Below are positions 38,029 through 51,814 of a stretch of 64,000 bases of DNA, piece after piece. How positions within the stretch are numbered: position 1 is the stretch's first letter; each line of letters opens with the position of its first letter. The stretch covers positions 28,103,010-28,167,009 of the forward strand of contig JAQFVV010012394.1 of the NCBI GenBank assembly GCA_028023455.1, in the 5' to 3' direction. A program made the translations under genes and the position numbers. This DNA comes from Epiperipatus broadwayi. Its lineage: Eukaryota > Onychophora > Udeonychophora > Euonychophora > Peripatidae. The notes under the pieces were generated by a model. That model was given only the letters and a program-made list of their open reading frames with translations, was not told the origin of the DNA and ran no database searches.

Positions 38029-40640
38029 AAGTTGATACTTTATTATATTATTTTATTAATAAATATTTATTTTTTTCTTTCAAAAATAGCTATTAATTTT
38101 AACACATAAAATACTTCATACACGTTGTTCTTTTTAAATTGTACTTTATTATATGAAGCATTTGCTCTTTTATATTCTTATGCATATTTCATAATAATTT
38201 CATAGTAATATTACAGCAATGGTTTATAATCTATTTTGGCCATGAATATGAGGGAAAACCTCGAAAATACTAGGCCTAGATTAATTTAATTTAATTGTTT
38301 TTGTTACTACTGACAGCTTCTGCTTCAGCGTGTTAAAGCGCTTATATATATATATTAATAATCTCTCTCCTACATTTCAACCATCTTTTATGGTAATTTT
38401 CAATAATTATTCCTTTACTTTTTTATATTTCTTTTCCATCATAATATGTATTATTTATATTTTCCTAATACAAAGTTTTTTTACATTCTAAATTTCTCTG
38501 TAAATTTTGTTTTTAAATTATCAATTTCCATTAGTACACTGATTCATCAATCTTAAAACTTCAGGACCATAACATAAATATCTTTAATGGGCATTTTAGT
38601 AGAGGATTATCTCTAATAAAAAATATTACTGTTTAAAAGTATGCCATTTACGTATTAACAAACTTAAATATGGCCAAGCTTTTCTAATTAACTACTTAAA
38701 GAAAATTCTTTTATTAATTGAATCATGGCTGCTGCAAAAGCACTGGACTATCAGTTAGGTGAATATGATTTGTAGATAAGGAAGTATTCCTATAATGCTG
38801 AGCTATCAACTATTTTAACTAAAATAATAAATCAATTCTTCTTACCTAATGTTTTCAGTCTTTATGTGCTCTTAAAATGTAAGTTTCCTTTAAGTGTTTC
38901 AATTACAAGATCCATTTCTAAATTCAATATTTTACAATCTCTTTCACCCCTACTATATATATTTTCTGAAATTTTATTGTTTTTAATATACACATTACTT
39001 AAATATTATTCCTTGCCTAGATATAAAACAAATATGCATAAAGATACTGAAAAAAAAAAAAGAAAAAGATAATATGATCTCACATGGTTTTAAAACACAA
39101 ATAAAACAAGAATTATAAATTATAGACATCACAGATGATAAATTAACACATAAAATAGTAGCAAAATGAGAAATGGTACAAATAAATGAGATTAATTGGA
39201 GAATAATCATACCACAACATGATATTTATACCCAGAAGAATATCAAGATTTGGGAAATGAGAGTGGAAGTGACGTGGAAAATTCAAGGAAAAAACAACAA
39301 CTGAATTTCAACTTATTACATTGATTATATAAACAAGTAATACAGAAAATATAATGCTTACTTACTACAGTGAAAGCAAAATAATGACTGCAAATCAAAA
39401 CCTGCCCAAACCGTGTTTGATACTCCTTTTATGCAAATTTCCTGAAGTGACAAAAAAGTTAATTATTATACAAACTTTTTAATGAAACTTAATGTTGCTT
39501 GAATTCTCTTTCTGACATGAACCAGCCATTTTGAAATAACAAAACTGACAAGAATTTGATTTGTGGCATGTTTAAATCTTAAAACAAATCTAGACAATCA
39601 AATTTGAGACCTCTCTTTCTATGCTGACATCTTGAGTGCAATAACACTAATTAACCTCAAGGCTGCTTCTATTAAATAGTCAAACAACAGATCTATTTCA
39701 CTTAGTGAGAAAAGAGTGAATTATTGATGGCTTTCAAATTTCATAAATTTTTCAAAATAATAAAACACATTATATGACTGTAAACAATTTATCCATAGAT
39801 TTTGGAACAATGTAATATTATTGAATTATTCTGACTTTATGGGAAAGATCAAAAAAGAAATACTCAGAAAAGATATCGATGCCAGTAGTTAAAAATTACA
39901 GAAAACTAGATTTGGCAAAAAACGTATCCAGTAAAATGGGTGAATCTGTGATTTCTGGGAATCCGTTAGTGATAATTAAGCCAATTCGAGCATATAATCA
40001 ATAAAATTCAAAATTTTAGCTTCCTCATCAGGGATTGGTGAAATATACCATCATTCTATCTCTTTACATTACTAAGGAAGTATATGCATAAATTAAAGCA
40101 AAACTGGAAGTATCAATGAAACATAGGCCAAGACCTCCAACAATTCTGAGAGTAAAATTCTAATAAAGATTCTACAAAGACAATATGTGATTGTTATACA
40201 ATTTAAAGGTACCCATCCCTAACAGGTCAAAAATAATTCAAATCCTCATCTAAAAGTTTACATCATCAAACATTCCTTTAAAATCTACTTCAATTGCTAG
40301 AACAAATCTTTAAAAACTACGAACTTCTAGATTAAAATTCCTGCCACAAAAATCATATTTTAAATCTATAACTGATTATGTCTACAACAAAGCCATTTTG
40401 AAGTATATATAGATTTAACACCCTTAAAATTTCAGCCAATAACAAATCGTTTTTATACTATCAGTATGAACATACTGAAGTAATAGATTCGAATTTAAAC
40501 AGTAATTCTAAAATGAGCTTTGAAAACAAACATATTTTTCCTGTTTGTAATAATAAAACAAATGAAAAATACCCCTCCCCCCAAATTTGATGATCATATT
40601 AATAAAAAAGATAGTAGTAGCAATATAATATTTAACTTAC

Positions 40641-40702
40641 CTTCTCCAACTTGTATCTAATGGCGGTGATAAGTATACTGAACCATAAGGTGAACAATCT
40701 GT
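40641..40702 (-). CDS. Crtc: CRTC/TORC, exon with [10 protein letters not shown] (first visible exon)
   Basis: A 62-bp exon between an acceptor ending TTTTTCAG and donor GTAAGT. It encodes [20 protein letters not shown] plus AG, and the AG joins the next exon to give Arg, reading SWRRTNSDSALH. CRTC proteins carry this block just before the SIK site (SPYG(S/T)(V/M)YLSPP..DTSWRR). An alternative acceptor four bases further in (TTTTTCAGACAG) would remove four bases. The preceding N-terminal coding (coiled-coil CREB-binding domain) must lie upstream at higher coordinates, but was not recognised. Confidence 0.93.
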
Positions 40703-43700
40703 CTGAAAAAGTAAGTCAAGAAATAATATCTATAAACATAAAATCACTTTTCTTTTTGTTCTCATTTTTATTAATATGATGTAGCATCCCTACACATATG
40801 TAGATAGATAGCTACACAGATAAGAGTAAAAATGCACAATCAATTTAAATTGTTATTCATAAAAATATTGTGCAACTTACAATTTGATTTCTGGAATAGT
40901 AATACTTATAATATCAATATTACTTACTTTTGCAATACGAAAGATAAAGTTATAATAATAATACTTCTTGGATGAATTGAAGATAATTATTTTACCAATA
41001 ACTATAAAGTTTTAGATTCGATACAATGATGCTAAATATATAAATATACCACATATACACAATTACTCCTTACTAAATATATAAATACACCATACATACA
41101 CAATTACTTCTGAGTAACAAATACCTTTGTACATATTACCAACATCAACATTTATAAACTTATACAAATGTTTTAATCATGTCATCTTTCAATAATGTAT
41201 ACTTTTCTTTAAATATAAACAAACATATAATAACTAAATATCAGTAGGTTATGTACATGAGTAGGCATTAGATAGGGATTTTATGCACAAGCCTTCTGGC
41301 ATCCATTGATTACTCTGTTTAGCACAGGTGGCACTACTATATGGAGTTTTGCTTTGCTTTGTTTATAAACAATTATGTGCTAGTATTGGAGATGTGATCA
41401 TGTGATACTATCAGTTATTGTATTATGTCAGATTTGGAAAAAGCTATTTTTGATAACATTTCATTACTCTCAGAAATATATAAGATTATGCACAATATTA
41501 AGCCTATAATGTTCCTTGAACTAGGTTATAATTTATATATATATTAAAATAATAAATAAAAATGTAGCAATATTATTTATATACTGATATAATTAAATTT
41601 TTGTTTACTACATTATTAAATATACTTTTATTAAATATATTCTGTATTGATAACATATATATAAGTGGAATTAAACATTTCCATGAATTGTTATTATAAT
41701 AAAGAATCAAAATGAGGAAATTATATTCATGTAAACAAAGATAACTTTTAGCTTTTGATGTTGCCAAGAAGTTATAAATTACTACTAATTGACAATCAAT
41801 GAGGCTAAACAATTTTGCTCACTAACTTATAATATATGTATATATTACTTATACATATCTTATAAAGTCTGATTACTGATTACTTATTTATTTATTAAAA
41901 GATGCTTACTGCTCTTTTAAGAAATACAGCTGTAATAAAATAAATTTATGTAATGCACATCAAATAAATAGAACACTTATATGCAACCTCTTTGGGGAGT
42001 TATTGTTGGTTTTGACTAACTCAAGTAACACAATTAGGTTGAAATGTATATTAAAAATCAATACAATATTTTTTCCAATGTTTATAACTGTATGCTTAAA
42101 TTTCAGAGTATTAAATTTAGTTTCTAGATGTGTAAAAATATAAAAAATACAAAAGATCTTCACTAAATATATAAACATATACAATCATAATTTCAATTTC
42201 TGTATAACTAATCAATGAACAATAATTAATAAATTTAAATCAAATCAAATAATTTATTACACATTAATTATAATAATAATAAAACAATAAAGCATCAACA
42301 GGGGTAATAAATATTACTAATAACCATTATAAAACACATGGAGCTAATTGTTGCAGTTCAAAATTTTTAATAATAATATTACTAATGGAATTATTAATAA
42401 AATTGCTAGTCATGTATTTTTAACATCTTTAATGTCTAATTGTTTTAATAATATTACAATAATTAATCTATAATGGATATTTTATTGATTTACAGATATC
42501 TTGATTAAATAGATCTCAAAAAGCATTGGTTAGTTAAGAAACGGTCGAAGTAATATAAAAAAACTTATACGGACAAAATTCAAACTTTTTTTTTTCAAAA
42601 ATTGCAAAACACATCAAGTGAATCCCAATTGTTGTAATGTTCAGCTTGATAAGTATTTAAATTTGATGACTAAGGAAATTTGTAATATAAAAAGTATAAT
42701 TTTAAATAATTTAACAAGAAAATGTCAAGACATTCATAAATATTTGAGAGTCATTGAACATTTAATATATTTAAATGACTGATGCTATTGGCATGAATTT
42801 AGGAAATTGTCAAAATGGTTTTCAAGTATTAAAATTCAATTTATAGTAAGAAATTTGAAAAAAAAAAAATAATATTTTTTTTGTCTGATAAACAACATTC
42901 ACAAACTTATAATAATAAGAACATTGTTATCTAATATTTGAATACACACTGTTCAAAGCCATATTTTAGATTACGGATCTAAATATGTAAGTGGCATATG
43001 GAAAGAATTGCTGAAGTTCAAAATTCATTTGGATTGAACATTTGTTGATAATAGTGCTACTAACGGAATCATTAATAAAATTGTTAGACATTCTGAAAGT
43101 ATTTCTGCGTTTTATAATGATTATTAGTTAATATATTACTGATTTTTGATTATGTATAATAATTTTATATTATGACATGAATATATAAGAAAACATCCAA
43201 TATAATTAATAAAAGAATGATTACACATAAACATAAAATTATATATACAATGAAGCTCTCCATAATATTTTATGTATAAACATATTTATATATATTGGGA
43301 TTTAATGTATTTCCATGAAGTGTATACCATATATTTTTATATATAAGTATTATATAGATTGAATATTTACATTTTTAGAACATATAATAAAATTTTTACA
43401 CTAATTATATAATGACTTTAATATGCCTCTATGATTATATCAATACATAGTCGTGATTTTATTTTATTATATATAAAAAATATCATCTTTATATCTATGA
43501 ATTTATTCAACCATGGTTTGAAAAGTATTAAATAAATTAGAAAGTTGTAAATTTGAATTAAAAATTTTTGCTTCATTTATTTATATGAGTATCTCCAATG
43601 AAATATCTCTCAATCAACTATTTCTTCCTCACACTTAGTTATATGATAACTATCAAAATGAAAGCATTGTTTTATAAATGCTGTATTGTGATTATGAAGT

Positions 43701-46199
43701 ATTATATAAAAAAGAAAATTATATCATAATCTTATTATATTTATAATGTCACATTTTTTTATGAGACATTGTGGAAAGACAATTTTGATTATTTTTAGAA
43801 ACATTATACAAACCTTGCAATGACAGCTTTTATGGATACATCCATCCTAATTTAGATTTGGACAAATAAATCTAGCATAATAAAATCAATACAAAAGATT
43901 GCAGGTAGTGTTGATATATTTGGAAAATTTTTAAAATATAGTGATAATATATTAGCTTTAAACCGATTGGAATTTTTTAGGAATACTGTATATTGTCATT
44001 ATATGAGCCCATCTGGTGATGGACTTCACCAAAATCACAAAATCTCTGCAATTTGAAATAGATAAAAATTTTACACTAAATAGTTAAAAAAATAATAATA
44101 ATGGAATAAATACTTGAGAACTTGAAAATAACAAAAGATACATTAAGTATGATAATTATTTATGATTATTCCATTAAATAAATAATGAATAAATCGTATT
44201 GATTTCAAAATAAATAAAATGTTCATAAACATAAAATTCTGTAAAACTAATAAATATGGAATGGTTACAAGCAAAATGTACATTTAATAATTATATTTAA
44301 AAGTCTAAGGGATTCGACCTTGGTATAATTTTTATTTTTTTAAAATTATGGATATGTTATACATAAAAATTTTATGCTTTTGAAAAGAGGAACCTATATT
44401 TGCAAAAATTAAAAATAGAAATATGGTAATGAAGAACATATCAATAGATATAAATTCATTTTGTATTTTTTTAAAAAAGATCGGAAAAAAACTTTATGAA
44501 AAATACATTTTATATACAATTACATAAAAAAGGAAAATATATGAGAATTGGACCCCCACTATAATTAATTATATTTAATTAAGATTTAGTAATTAAAAGA
44601 TTACTTCTTAGAAAACAGAAAAATGATCAAGAAACAACTTTTGATATCTAACATGGAGACTTAAAGTACAGAAGAAAAACATGTTTTTGTAGACATCAGA
44701 AAGACTATACAAAGAAATTAAGACTGAAATAATGCAATCATTCATTGATTCAGTAAGATAACGATTTTTTGCTCACATTCCATCATTTGGAGAGATAGAA
44801 TCATCATTTTGATTTAGATTTATTTTTTAATGAAATCAGAGATAATCATTTTTTCATATTACTAAATACTTCATGAAGCTGTAGTACCACACAAAACCCA
44901 AATCAGAGAAAACAACGACAAATCATTGCAGTTTGGTAATAACTACCGATATAAAAAAAATTACGTAGCCATAAAGTATTTTTCAAGTACTGGTTTTATT
45001 CTAGCTATCACAAAAAACTTCCCTATGGAAATGATTTTCGACAAGAGATACCAAGTGCAGCCAGAGATGTATCATCCAAATTTCCTGAAATGTAAGCTCT
45101 CAGCAGTGAAAAGATGCCATGCCATATCTTAAAGTTAATAGTGGTTAAGAGTCTGAAGATGATGATATGAAGCCTAACCTGTCCTGATTGAGGTTTGTTT
45201 CTATTGCTTAAAGTTAATCCAATTTATTGAAATGAAGAAGTCTACAATATGAGGAATTCAGAGATCCAAACTGGGAGATAAAGAAAAAATGAGTAAAGAA
45301 ACATTAAAAGACTACTATAGTTTTAGAAAGATACCTGGTCAGCAAATTTATGAATTATTGAATCCACAGTAAGATTTTTATTGTTAAAAATATACATAGG
45401 TCTAACTCATTTTTTTAATATTATATTTGCAAAATATTTTTATTATTTTATAATATGCACCGATTGATTTATTGATAGTGTACTTATATATTTAATTATT
45501 AAAGTATTGGGTGTGTTAGCAATTTATAAGCAGGTTAAATTTGGTTAATGAAGGCTAGATATTGGAGGTCTTTAAATTTTTTATTTGGAAAAAGTGTGTC
45601 ATACGTAATATTTTTCTGACACATCAGTTCAAACAATTTGTATTTTATAACTATATGAGCATATAATGATGAGTAGTTTTTAATTAATCAAACTGTTTTA
45701 ATAGATTTGTTTTTATTACTTCAAACAAATTTAATGCCATTTTATTCTTATTAAGTCTTATTTCCATCATGTTTAAAATTAAATTTATAGCTTAATGTGT
45801 GTTTATGGTTGCACCTATGTTCTAGCTGGCAAATATATTGATATGGTAATGATAAAAGAATTAGGGTATAATGTGTAATATTCCAGGAATTTGTTTGGTA
45901 TATCCTGGCTATAAATGAAGTCTAACTTTCACATAGATGATTAGAAAGTAATAACACTTAGAAAATTTAATCCATATCTTTTAGTTCGCCAATATAATTT
46001 TTACAAAATGTAAATACATGGATTATCAACATCATCATAATTATTAATGGAAAGCCAATATCACGATCTCAATATCTGTATGACTAATAAAATGATTAGT
46101 AACTTTTTCATACCAATATATAAATGATAACAAGTGGCAGATTTATACACATTTATTCATACTTTTTTCTGTTACATATAATGTCATCTAGCAAATATC
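40703..46199. other. AT-rich stretch upstream of the first visible CRTC exon
   Basis: Probably CRTC intron. It contains the MITE copy at 41245-41410. An intriguing small GC-richer patch at about 44880-45370 includes an ORF (44926-45132) that resembles nothing I know. No convincing CRTC exon: candidates with good-looking splice sites, such as 20 bases at 41919-41938, are too short and do not match the family. Confidence 0.5.
41245..41410. repeat. MITE copy, CATCCATTGATTACT family
   Basis: It contains GAGTAGGCATTAGATAGGGA (as in the loop of the 18847-19042 foldback), then TTCTGGCATCCATTGATTAC, then GTTTAGCACAGGTGGCACTA, AGTTTTGCTTTGCTTTGTTT and TGATCATGTGATAC. This is the most complete single-arm copy. 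Confidence 0.75.
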
Positions 46200-47100
46200 C
46201 ATCCATTAATCTCTATAGACCGATGAAGTTCCCACTTGATCTTAAAGATGGCTATATATTCAAGTCTAAAAACAAAATAAAGGGAATATAAAATCTCCAG
46301 TAATTATAATGGGATATCATTATTATCAATTATCACAAAGACGCTCTGAGAATTTTATTGAATACATTGTATCCAGACATAGATGAATGATTACCACAGA
46401 CTCAATGTGGTTTTATAGAATATAGATATGGATTTTGTTGCTAGACAGATGCAAGAAAACTGTGGGAAGCAAAAGATGATTTATATATTACTATTATTGA
46501 CTTAGTCAAGGTATTGGATTCTAATATTTGAACAAACTTATGTCAATGTTTGTGAATTTAGTTGGTTCCATATACTGAAATAAAAGGCAAACTTGTTGTT
46601 TTTAGTAGAAAATCAATGAAAATAAATTTTAACTTTGCTTTTTATTTTTATGATAGTAGTCTTTGCAACAGCTTATAGTCAATTTCAAAGATATCATCAA
46701 GATGCAATATAGATTTGGTGGCAATGTTTTTACTTTGAATTAATATAAAAGCAAAAACAAGATTTACAATATGCTGAAAATTGTGCTATTCTTTCCGATT
46801 CAAAAGATGATGTTTCCAATGCAATCTATAAAGATTTTTAGGTTTAACAAATTATTATTTTAAAAAAATCAAGTTCTGTATTAGCTAGCAATGAAAGAAA
46901 AATCAGCAAATTTTTAACTTGGATGACTTTCAACTTAAGAATTGGATTTAATTTAAATATCTAAATACTATTTAGGTGAAAACGAATTTGGATGTTGGGT
47001 TAAATATTGCCTTCAATTGCTGTGGCCATATGTAAACCAGAATGTAGGATACTGCATCATAGCGCTATAAATATTGCAATTAAATTAGCTGTAACTGGCC
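46200..47100 (+). mobile_element. Dead LINE reverse transcriptase segment, copy 1
   Basis: Across shifting frames: TLYPDIDE.LPQTQCGFIEY (46350-46430), EAKDDLYITIIDLVKVLDS (about 46470-46525, the A block with D of the catalytic triad), then a degraded FADD-like zone near 46780 and RT-end fragments KYLNTI and TNLDVGLNIAF. The order and the words QCGF, FIDL.KAFD and KYLG are those of LINE RTs. There are many stops and frameshifts. A shorter second copy is at 49430-49965. Confidence 0.65.
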
Positions 47101-49429
47101 ACCTTGCCTATATTCTAATACTCAAGGGCGCCACTAGGTTTCTTATGAGCCTAGAAAATTTATTTGGAGATTAGAACATACGTTAGCGATGTGTAACTAC
47201 ACTATCTCAATTTATTAGTGAGTACTTGTTAGACCAGCTCATTTCAGAACAGAAGACTACTAACTAAAAACAATTGATTGGCAAATAATAGGTATCAAAC
47301 ACCAGGCAAATTTAAATAAACATAACACATTTATTAATTATTAAATGAAAGATGGAAAATAAATTATTAAAATCATAAGAAAAATAAATTTGAAATGTAT
47401 TAACTTCTTATATGGATGGTTTTGTTTCAATCATGAATGTTATAAATTTATATTTGTTTATGTCAACTAAAATACAAATACCTTAACCTAAGCATGTGCC
47501 AAAGTTTTATTCTGATAATTATATCATTATTAAAGTATTCAAATTATAAAGATTAATTTCAAACTTACACAATTATATTAATTCATGTGTATGCCTAAGA
47601 TATCACAACATTATCTGAGCATAAAATATATATATATATATATAAAACTGGGAAATATGGGAGTCATAACTCTTAAGTTTGTAACAATAATAATAATTCA
47701 GGCCACACTGCTGGCAGTAAGGAACATGAATTAAGGTGCATATCCAGTGAAGACCTTATCGGAAATGTTGCCAATAGAAGATCATTATGTTCTTTAAATT
47801 GGCAAGATGATACAAGAATACTAGGAAGCCTTGAAAGCTATACTAAAGCTTAAACGAGGATGGCTTAACTAAATCTGTTAAGAAAAAATACAGCACAACT
47901 AACATCTAATAACAGAAATGTAGTGTCAAAGGTTAGATAAAATAAGCTCCGATAAATTCATGATAAATTAAAGAGCAATCCAATTTTAATCAGCAACACA
48001 ACAATTAGAAATGAAATTCTTTCATTTACAAAAGAAATAATGCACGCAAGTTCAAAAATCTTTAAAGGGAGTTATTGTCTTAGCACACTAATAAATAAGG
48101 CAGATAAAAGTTCCAATGATCAGTAAGAAAATATTTATAAATAATGATTTAAAGAGAGTATTATTTCCTTACTCTAGGAAGAATCGAGATAATATATGCT
48201 GACATAGACAACCTATGGTTAATTAATCTTTTTAAATTACTAACAATTAATAAAATAATAATTTTTTGTTTGAAAGATATAAGGAAAAAAACAACTACTA
48301 ACTCATCCATATCCAAAAGTTAATCAGACAATACAATATAATGCATTAAAATTAAATTATATCAATATTAATATTAACCAATAGTAAATATAGTAAAAGT
48401 TACTTTATATTACCCATTAAAAGTTCTAAGTGTAAGTTTAATTATGCCTGGCTTATTGAGTAAGTAAAATTCATATAATACCATAACGAGTGCTGCGGGC
48501 TTTAAAGTTAAGGTTCCCTATAATACTTATGTACATTTTCTGAATTATTTGGATAGCTTGTTATTAATGAAAATAAGGTTTGGAGCGAAGCTTCAGTGTA
48601 GGTTATTGATCGGCAAAGAATATCAGAAAGTCAGTGCACTTGCCAAGTTAGATCATGCTGGAACAAAGTTGTCTGAAAAAATGAGTCTGCCATAGTGTAG
48701 ATGCCTTAGCATGCGTAACTATTGGAACCACAACTGGAATGGTTGGTATATTCATTTTTTCTTAGCTAGCCATGACCTATGTGGTAGATGAAGGAAATCA
48801 CTGCTGATGGTTACTAGCAATAAGCAACAAAGTCTGGAAAATGGTTAATAATGATGATGTCCGGAACTGTTCACTCATACAGAGCATGTAAAAAAATAAA
48901 TTCTGAATGAATATTGAATATTAAATTTAGGAGTTTTTATATGTTTCTGTCCCTTTCATTTCTCAGAACCTTCCAAAAATAAGCATTAATTAAATACAAA
49001 AACCACCATTTGAAATAAGCCAGCATTCCATTACTAATTAAATTTCTAGTTAATTATTTTTTGGAACTTTTATTTGAACAATATCCATTGTAAGTACTTT
49101 ATGTATCAAAGATTTGTGTAATTAAAAATAAATATCTTACACCAGGCATTGTCAGGAAAAGACAGAAAATAAACTTATATAAAGATAAAACATTCTTCTT
49201 TTTAAAGTTTACCCCTCTTTACAAAAAAGGTTTTACAAAATCGTAACCTAATTTTTCATTACAAATTTTTTTTTATATACTTGTATATATGTATGTTTTA
49301 CACATAATATCGTATATTTTAAAATCTGAGTTTAAAAAAAACAACTTAAATTTATGTTAACTTTTTAATGACCAACTGATACTTTCAACATTAAATTATT
49401 ATAATTTGAGACATATTAAAATGTCTCAA
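47101..49429. other. Non-coding stretch between the two LINE copies
   Basis: No gene recognised. It includes a (TA)n run at about 47627-47643, and a somewhat GC-richer area at 48480-48880 without an identifiable ORF. Confidence 0.4.
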
Positions 49430-49965
49430 TAAATTACTATTATTAACTTAATCAAGGTATTTGATTCTAATACTTGAACAAATTTATGTCAATATTTGTG
49501 AATTTTTGTTGGTTCCATATACTGAAATAAAAGATGAACTTCTTGTTTTTAGTCAGGAATCATTTGAAATAAATTTTAACATTGACAGTAGTCTTTGAAA
49601 CAACCTATAGTCAATTTCATGCAATATAGATTTGGTGCAGAGTTTTTACTTTGAATTAATATAAAAGCAATAATAAGATTTACAATATGTTGAAAATTGT
49701 GCTATTCTTTCCAATAGCAATTATTAAAAAAAATCAAATTCTTTATTAGATAGCAATAAAAGAAAAATCAGCAAATTTTTAGCTTGGATGACTATCAACT
49801 TAAGAATTGGATGTAATTTAAATAGTTATTCAGGTGAAAACCAATTTGGATGTTGAGCTGAATATTGTCTTCAATTGCTGTTGCCATATTTAAACTAGAA
49901 TGTAGGATATTGCATCAAAGCAATATAAATACTGCAATTAAATTAACGGTAACCAGAACTATTAT
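49430..49965 (+). mobile_element. Dead LINE reverse transcriptase segment, copy 2
   Basis: It repeats 46486-47095 collinearly in the same orientation: ATTACTATTATT.ACTTA.TC, then TTGGTTCCATATACTGAAAT, then GTGCTATTCTTTCC, CTTGGATGACT and CTGCAATTAAATTAACGG versus TTGCAATTAAATTAGCTG. Both copies share the same inactivating state, including stops, so they derive from an already dead element or a shared inactive source. Confidence 0.7.
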
Positions 49966-50087
49966 TTGATTCAATTTTCTATGTGGTAATGATACTCTGA
50001 CTAATCAATAAAAATAAAACACCATAAAAATCATAAAAATATTTGTATGTTCTTTAGCTATCTGGATGGGATGCTGCTATAGGATCT

Positions 50088-50160
50088 ACAGGTGGTCCTC
50101 TACTTTTGTATCTAATTGGTTCTGAAACATGTATGAAAGTTGAAATATACGAAAATAGAG
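50088..50160 (+). repeat. Short element starting ACAGGTGGTCCTC
   Basis: ACAGGTGGTCCTCTACTTTT, then CTAATTGGTTCTGAAACATG, then ATGAAAGTTGAAATATACGA. ACAGGTGGTCCTC(G)ACTTTC occurs inverted at 52420-52401. Alternating ACTT..GAAAGT..GAAATATACGA resembles widespread MITE termini of the pogo/Tigger sort. That is a similarity by memory, not a search result. Confidence 0.4.
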
Positions 50161-51814
50161 CAATATAAAAAAAAACATCAAAGTGTTTTTAAAATATTTA
50201 TTTTTTAAATAAGGTGTATTAGCTAGCATATACATAAATAACACTTATTGATTAGTATTGGTGCTTTTTTAAATAAAATTATCAAGAGCTAGTTGAATTG
50301 TAGTCTTATTAGTACTTACAAATTAGTCTGGACCCAAGGTTGATTACAGATAATTTTGGGCAATAAAATTCATTTATATATATATTGAACCATATTAAAA
50401 TACATATGGTTCATGAATATATTGGCACTTGGTAAGATTTTAAAAGCTGAAAGTAAAATTTAAAAAAAATAGTCAATAGGTATAATTTATTTTTATTTTT
50501 AGATAATGTGCAATGAAAGTTATTTTTGTTTCGAATTATCTATTTAATTAAAAATAAAACTTAAAATTGGAAAGAATAAAAGTGCAGATTATTTATCCAG
50601 ATAAAAAGAAATTCTAAATGCAAAGGATTACAATCAGAGAAAAACTTTTTTACGTTAATTAAAGATGGCAGAAATAATGTATATATAAAAAAACTTTGTA
50701 GCTAAAAACTAATAAAGAATGTATGAGATTATTAACTTACACATTCTGATAACAATAATATGCACAGAAGCTTCAAACAGGATCAATAGTATAAAAAAAA
50801 TACAATTTCGATCTAGGTCTTGTTCTTTTGGCTAGAGGTTTCCGTAAGAGCTCTGGCTAATAAAATTCGTCTGCCCAGGAATACTACTCACCTGCTAAAC
50901 AAAGTCTTCCAGCAGGAATGGGAACAAAATGTTGCGAACACCATCTTTCATAATGAAGAGGTTACCCCAAAAGAGCTTCTGAGTATAGCCTTAAAACAGA
51001 CCAGGAACATGAAAATGTCGACAAAAGAAATCAGTTAACTTCCAATGAGCTCAGGATCCCAGGAAATAAATGTATACTACAAGATTCTACACAAACTTAC
51101 CAGTAAGCTAAGATTATTCATTGTCGATATGTGACTAAATTAAATGTTTGCAAACTAAGCTAAACTATAAGCTTATAATATACTACCGACAGTGATTTTT
51201 GCAAATTTATTATTCAAAGAACATTCTAGAAACCTAAGAAGAATGTAATAAGAATTGTAATAATTATTCAACATTATTATCTGGATTAGCATGTATGTGC
51301 TTTCCAATTTTATTTAATAATTTATCATTTAAATATTTTAATTTGTTATAATAAAATATTTATCTTTAATATCAACTTTTCATTGTGCATTACTGAGGTT
51401 AGTTTATTAGAATTTATTATGTATAAATTACCATTGAAAATATGCTTGTTTAATAGTTAACCCCAAGGAAAATTCATATAAAAGCTTTAAAATAACAAGA
51501 AAACTTAATTCCCGATGTTTTAATAATTTGCTTTGTAAATGACGATACGATGGATCAGTGAATTCTTGTATAGAATTCTGGCGTCCTTTTCTAAATAAAT
51601 AAAAAACTGATTCCGCCGGCAATTCAAATCATAATCATTAGGCCACTTAATTAGGAAATATAGCTATGTTCTTGAGATGTCAGGACTCGTAAATGATTAG
51701 AATGTATTTTTGTTTTCATAGCTTGATTAACTTGCACTTTCTAGTATGTAAAAGAATACCTAAATTGAACCGTGAACATTTAATTAGACTGCGAACGGTA
51801 CAATATATATTACC
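50161..51814. other. Non-coding stretch with one weak ORF
   Basis: An ORF at 50820-51038 (72 codons) contains RLPRNTTHLLNKVFQQEWEQ, which resembles the end of a Tc1/mariner transposase only vaguely. No DDE block is visible upstream. The remainder is AT-rich with nothing recognised. Confidence 0.3.

Larger units (their letters stand above)
33084..40640 (-). other. CRTC intron of 7.6 kb
   Basis: Flanked by the GTAAGT donor at 40640-40635 and the acceptor at 33085-33084. It contains a 189-bp tandem array next to the acceptor, a sense-opposed LINE relic (34090-34950), a dispersed-repeat copy (35315-35400), an unresolved GC-richer tract (35690-37230) and an imperfect foldback (37722-38028). 38029-40640 is AT-rich with no gene recognised. 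Confidence 0.8.

Noticed and set aside
38720-38820. tRNA-like stretch on the minus strand (GATAGCTCAGC)
   Set aside because: An A-box resemblance only; no B box and no cloverleaf.
40000-40045. CTGATGAGG on the minus strand as another hammerhead core
   Set aside because: The first core strand is exact, but no pairing stem followed by GAAA could be drawn.
41919-41938. 20-base candidate exon between TTTATTACAG and GTAAGC on the minus strand
   Set aside because: Splice signals look good, but the exon is tiny and its translation does not match the CRTC block expected there.
44926-45132. 68-codon plus-strand ORF in a slightly GC-richer patch
   Set aside because: The peptide resembles no family I know, neighbouring frames are full of stops, and there are no convincing splice sites. 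It may be a relic of an unknown element.
50820-51038. 72-codon ORF with a Tc1/mariner-like QEW word
   Set aside because: Only one short stretch fits, no DDE/D blocks are upstream, and the following residues do not match the family.
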